This document shows positions 61,400-64,000 of a stretch of 64,000 bases of DNA, piece after piece (the first letter of the stretch is position 1; each line of letters opens with the position of its first letter). The translations under genes and the position numbers were made by a program. Origin of the DNA: Nocardiopsis ganjiahuensis DSM 45031 (lineage in GTDB: Bacteria; Actinomycetota; Actinomycetes; Streptosporangiales; Streptosporangiaceae); NCBI RefSeq assembly GCF_000341085.1, contig NZ_ANBA01000002.1:372001-436000 (forward strand), written 5' to 3'. Below the pieces are notes generated by a model. It saw only the letters and a program-made list of their open reading frames with translations, was not told the origin of the DNA and ran no database searches.

Positions 61400-61708
61400 G
61401 GCTGTGGTGGGTTCTCTCCGGGAGAAGGGGCGGGCCCGTGTACGGGCCCGGTGTGTCTGCCGACCAGAGGCGGTCGATGGGCGCGTGTGCGCGCCGGGCG
61501 CGGTTCGCTGACGCGAACGCGGGACATCACGATACGCCACCCCGCACCATTACGGGCCTATTCGGTCGGGGCTGCCCGGGCCGACCATATCGGAGCATTC
61601 AACGCCAGGGGGACGCCCGGACCCAATCCTGTCCAAGGGCACGAAGGGCATGGAACATGAAAAAGGCGCACCCGGACTCGTGGCCCGGGTGCGCCCTCAC
61701 GCGCGCTC
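61400..61708 (-). other. Gap between whiB and the GT2 gene
   Basis: About 309 bp holding the whiB terminator and, presumably, the GT2 promoter. The first 140 bp could be coding if the GT2 protein starts at 61540. Nothing else is seen. Confidence 0.4.
61659..61695 (-). terminator. Rho-independent terminator of whiB
   Basis: On the minus strand the perfect 11-bp stem GGCGCACCCGG/CCGGGTGCGCC with a 9-nt loop is followed by TTTTTC. It begins 14 bp after the whiB stop. Confidence 0.9.
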
Positions 61709-61996
61709 CTACAGCATGTCCGCCAGGAAATCGAAATCTCCCCCGGCGGCTTTCTTCAGCCTTCGGCGCTCGCGCTCGGAGAGTCCCCCCCAGATGCCGA
61801 AGCGTTCGTCATGCTCCAGCGCGTATTCCAGGCACTCCGCACGTACCTCGCACGACTGGCAGACCTTCTTGGCCTCCCGTGTCGAGCCGCCCTTCTCAGG
61901 GAAGAACGCCTCCGGGTCGGTCTGCGCGCACAGGGCACGTTCCTGCCAGCCCAGATCTTCGTCCGAGCCGTGCGCCAGCGGGATGACCTCGCTCAT
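61709..61996 (-). CDS. whiB: WhiB developmental regulator (iron-sulfur protein)
   Basis: A 95-residue Wbl protein needed for sporulation septation in Streptomyces, where it works with WhiA; it is the counterpart of mycobacterial WhiB2. The 4Fe-4S cysteines are Cys23, 46, 49 and 55 (ALCAQTDPEAFFPEKGG; VCQSCEVRAEC). The sigma-binding turn GIWGGLSERERRRLKK follows. GGAGG lies five bases before ATG 61996. Three GTGG-N4/5-CCAC palindromes lie upstream and a strong terminator follows, so it is monocistronic. Confidence 0.97.
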   Translation of the reverse strand: MSEVIPLAHGSDEDLGWQERALCAQTDPEAFFPEKGGSTREAKKVCQSCEVRAECLEYALEHDERFGIWGGLSERERRRLKKAAGGDFDFLADML

Positions 61997-62054
61997 GCGC
62001 ACCTCCTGTAGCCCCCCAATAGATGTCCCCGACCCTTTTCGTCCCCCGGGTCGG

Positions 62055-62067
62055 GTGGAAATCCCAC
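62055..62067. promoter_or_regulatory. GTGG-AAATC-CCAC palindrome, copy 1 upstream of whiB
   Basis: Half-sites GTGG and CCAC flank an AT-rich centre. It lies about 60 bp upstream of the whiB start and resembles two further copies at 62112 and 62174. Confidence 0.5.
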
Positions 62068-62111
62068 ATTGGAATTACACGCGTGCGCCTCACTGTGAGT
62101 CAAGCGCCCGA

Positions 62112-62124
62112 CGTGGTAATCCAC
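62112..62124. promoter_or_regulatory. GTGG-TAAT-CCAC palindrome, copy 2 upstream of whiB
   Basis: CGTGGTAATCCAC is the exact reverse complement of copy 3, so the two also form a long inverted repeat with 13-bp arms. Confidence 0.55.
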
Positions 62125-62173
62125 TGAATATCATGTAACGAACCTCCAACGGCAGGCCCGCGATGTCCGTTCT

Positions 62174-62186
62174 GTGGATTACCACG
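62174..62186. promoter_or_regulatory. GTGG-ATTA-CCAC palindrome, copy 3 upstream of whiB
   Basis: GTGGATTACCACG is the reverse complement of copy 2, 49 bp away. The repeated half-sites suggest a dimeric regulator binding several sites. Confidence 0.55.
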
Positions 62187-62236
62187 CAATTCACGTGCCT
62201 TCCCAAGGCGTGGAGAGCGTGGCGGCCCGAGCGGGA

Positions 62237-63895
62237 TCAGCGCTGGCCGTCGCTGCCGTACCAGTTCTGCTGGTTGTCGGTACCGCCCTGTCCTGGCTGG
62301 TCAGAGCTGTAGCCGGAGCCGGAACCGTACTGACTGCCGTACGTCCCACCACTCTGGTCGGTCGACTCACCACCAGTGTTCTCACCGGAGTTAAAGAATG
62401 GTTCAAGTCCGGGCTCGGAGGGTGCTTCCTGCCCCTGCTGGGCCTGGTCCTGGTACCAACCGTGCTGGATGGCGTCCTGGGCCTGCTGGTCGGCGGCGGG
62501 CTGGGCCTCGTAGGTCTGCGGCGCGTACTGGGACGGGTCGTAGGCCTGGCCGTACTCGTTCGCCTGCTGGGCGGCGGCGTCCTGGCCGTACTGCTGCTGG
62601 GCCTGGCCGTAGGCCTGCGCCTGCTGCGCGTCGTAGCCGTACGCCTGCTGCGCGGCCGCGTCCTGGCCGTAGGCGACCTGCTGACCGTAGGCGTCCTGGC
62701 CGTACTGCTGCTGGGCCTGACCGTAGGCGTCCTGGCCGTAGGCCTGCTGGGCGCCCGTGCCGTACGCCTGCTGCTGCGCCTGCTGAGCGGCCGCGTCCTG
62801 CCCGTAGGCCTGCTGCGCGCCGGTCGCGTACGCCTGCTGTGCACCGGTCCCGTACGCCTGCTGCTGAGCAGCCGCGTCCTGGCCGTACGCCTGCTGGGCG
62901 CCCGTGCCGTACGCCTGCTGCTGCGCCTGCTGGGCAGCGGCGTCCTGGCCGTAGGCCTGCTGCGCGCCGGTCCCGTACGCCTGCTGGGCGGCCGCGTCCT
63001 GCCCGTAGGCGGCCTGCTGACCGTAGGCGTCACCGTAGGCCTGCTGGGCGCCCGTGCCGTACGCCTGCTGCTGCGCCTGCTGGGCGGCCGCGTCCTGCCC
63101 GTAGGCGGCCTGCTGACCGTAGGCGTCACCGTAGGCCTGCTGGGCGCCCGTGCCGTACGCCTGCTGCTGCGCCTGCTGGGCGGCCGCGTCCTGCCCGTAG
63201 GCGGCCTGCTGACCGTAGGCGTCACCGTAGGCCTGCTGGGCGCCCGTGCCGTACGCCTGCTGCTGCGCCTGCTGGGCGGCCGCGTCCTGCCCGTAGGCGG
63301 CCTGCTGACCGTAGGCGTCACCGTAGGCCTGCTGGGCACCGGCCTGCGCCGGGTCGGCGGCCGGGTAGCCGGGCTGGGCGAACGACTGCTGGGTGCCGGT
63401 CGCGGGCGGGAACTGCTGCTGGTTGTACATCTGCGCCTGCTGCGGCTGCGCACGCGGGACCACGGTGGGGTCGTTGAAGATCTTGATCAGGTAGAACCCG
63501 AAGAAGCCGAGCACCGCGAGCAGCGCCGCCCTCTCCAGGAAGCCCGCGAAGGCCAGACCGCCGTTGTCGATACCGATGAACCCGCTGATCAGGCCGATCA
63601 GGCCGAAGAGCAGGCCGACACCGACCATGATCATCGCGGTCAGGATCACGGGGAAGGACACCGGACGGGTGCGCTCGCTGGTGAGCACCAGGACCACCGC
63701 GGCCACCAGCAGCAGGGTGATGGTGATGCCGTAGAAGGACGACCCGGCCGAGCCCATGGCGCCGGCGAAGCTCCCGTTGTACTCGCTCGACCAGATGATC
63801 AGCGTGATCAGTCCGGCCAGCATCTGGACGCCCACGGCCCCCAACAGGACCCAGGCCCCGGGCAGGCGCAGACGTTCTAGTGTTTCGTTGTTCAA
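62237..63895 (-). CDS. Four-helix membrane protein with Gln/Ala/Tyr/Gly-rich repeat tail
   Basis: A 552-residue protein. Residues 1-145 hold four membrane helices (AWVLLGAVGVQMLAGLITLI; ITITLLLVAAVVLVL; VILTAMIMVGVGLLFGLIGL; ALLAVLGFFGFYLI). The remaining 400 residues are low-complexity, with a 32-residue unit built from GAQQAYG, DAYGQQAAYG, QDAAAQQAQQQ and AYGT, repeated perfectly then degenerating, and ending in a Ser/Gly/Asp tail. The tail is prion-like in composition. The start is TTG 63895 with AGGGGA upstream; no other start exists before the first helix. Function unknown. Confidence 0.82.
   Translation of the reverse strand: MNNETLERLRLPGAWVLLGAVGVQMLAGLITLIIWSSEYNGSFAGAMGSAGSSFYGITITLLLVAAVVLVLTSERTRPVSFPVILTAMIMVGVGLLFGLIGLISGFIGIDNGGLAFAGFLERAALLAVLGFFGFYLIKIFNDPTVVPRAQPQQAQMYNQQQFPPATGTQQSFAQPGYPAADPAQAGAQQAYGDAYGQQAAYGQDAAAQQAQQQAYGTGAQQAYGDAYGQQAAYGQDAAAQQAQQQAYGTGAQQAYGDAYGQQAAYGQDAAAQQAQQQAYGTGAQQAYGDAYGQQAAYGQDAAAQQAYGTGAQQAYGQDAAAQQAQQQAYGTGAQQAYGQDAAAQQQAYGTGAQQAYATGAQQAYGQDAAAQQAQQQAYGTGAQQAYGQDAYGQAQQQYGQDAYGQQVAYGQDAAAQQAYGYDAQQAQAYGQAQQQYGQDAAAQQANEYGQAYDPSQYAPQTYEAQPAADQQAQDAIQHGWYQDQAQQGQEAPSEPGLEPFFNSGENTGGESTDQSGGTYGSQYGSGSGYSSDQPGQGGTDNQQNWYGSDGQR
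63035..63345 (-). repeat. 96-bp perfect tandem repeats (VNTR-like) in the Gln-rich gene
   Basis: Three head-to-tail copies at 63035-63130, 63131-63226 and 63227-63322 appear identical, with a partial fourth beginning at 63323 and degenerate shorter units further left. Each encodes 32 residues, so copy-number change keeps the frame. Confidence 0.93.
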
Positions 63896-64000
63896 GAGAG
63901 GTTCCCCTCTGCTGCTTCGCCGTCGCGTCGGAGGAAGCTTGGCATATCGTCGGGCTGTCGGGTGAATCGGCCGAGGCGCGCCCAGGGAAGGAAACGGGGA
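63896..64000 (-). other. Upstream region of the Gln-rich membrane protein gene (window edge)
   Basis: The last 105 bp show no gene. They should hold the RBS (AGGGGA) and promoter of the minus-strand gene. Confidence 0.4.

Noticed and set aside
61400-61540. 47-residue N-terminal extension of the GT2 protein
   Set aside because: Codons have lower third-position GC than the gene body and the peptide is Arg/Ser/Thr-rich; kept only as an alternative start.
63035-63345. CRISPR-like array
   Set aside because: Repeats are 96 bp, contiguous without spacers and in frame inside a protein gene.

Overview
This window is high-GC actinomycete chromosome, most likely from a filamentous member of the Nocardiopsis/Streptosporangiales type. 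Supporting signs are the very GC-rich third codon positions, many GTG and TTG starts, a whiB developmental regulator, DasR, an ECF42-type sigma factor, and the conserved actinobacterial block secA - hpf - comF - lpqB - mtrB - mtrA ... ahcY ... manB - DUF3499 - zincin-like - DUF5719 - GT2 - whiB. That block matches the gene order I know from Mycobacterium and Streptomyces. Genus assignment is inference. No rRNA, tRNA, CRISPR array, transposase or phage gene was recognised.

Layout. 1-9.7 kb: the N-terminal part of a giant NAD-glutamate dehydrogenase that runs off the left edge, a HAD-like protein with degraded catalytic motifs, a folate pair (a FolD paralog coupled to an FTCD-type cyclohydrolase), a secreted TAP-like peptidase/hydrolase and a secreted pectate lyase. 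9.2-18.7 kb: a DUF6912 protein, a HAD hydrolase and a compact N-acetylglucosamine locus. That locus has a GH3 hexosaminidase lipoprotein, PTS EIIA, EIIB and EIIC, DasR and a divergent SIS isomerase/deaminase around a dre-like operator. It is followed by a YCII-family protein and its ECF42 sigma factor. 18.7-29.4 kb: the secA to mtrA core.

29.9-46.8 kb: a conserved membrane/MoxR cluster (DUF7544-like membrane protein, DUF4129, DUF4350, MoxR, DUF58, then SpoIIM and RDD). It is split by a 9-kb island containing a sodium-solute symporter, RidA, a fold-III PLP ammonia lyase, a COG3964-type deacetylase, a KDG-kinase-like PfkB, an IclR regulator and a STAND/TPR protein. The first six island genes fit one pathway that deacetylates and deaminates an N-acetylated sugar acid or hydroxy amino acid. 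N-acetyl-D-glucosaminate to KDPG is my best guess and the most interesting hypothesis here.

46.9-64 kb: a hicAB toxin-antitoxin pair, two tandem but very different S-adenosylhomocysteine hydrolases, a MerR-like regulator, an unknown protein, a membrane Ser/Thr kinase, a Trm112-like protein, phosphomannomutase, DUF3499, a zincin-like protein with a broken metal motif, DUF5719, a large GT2 membrane protein, whiB with three copies of a GTGG-N4/5-CCAC palindrome upstream, and a membrane protein with a long Gln/Ala/Tyr/Gly repeat tail encoded by 96-bp tandem repeats.
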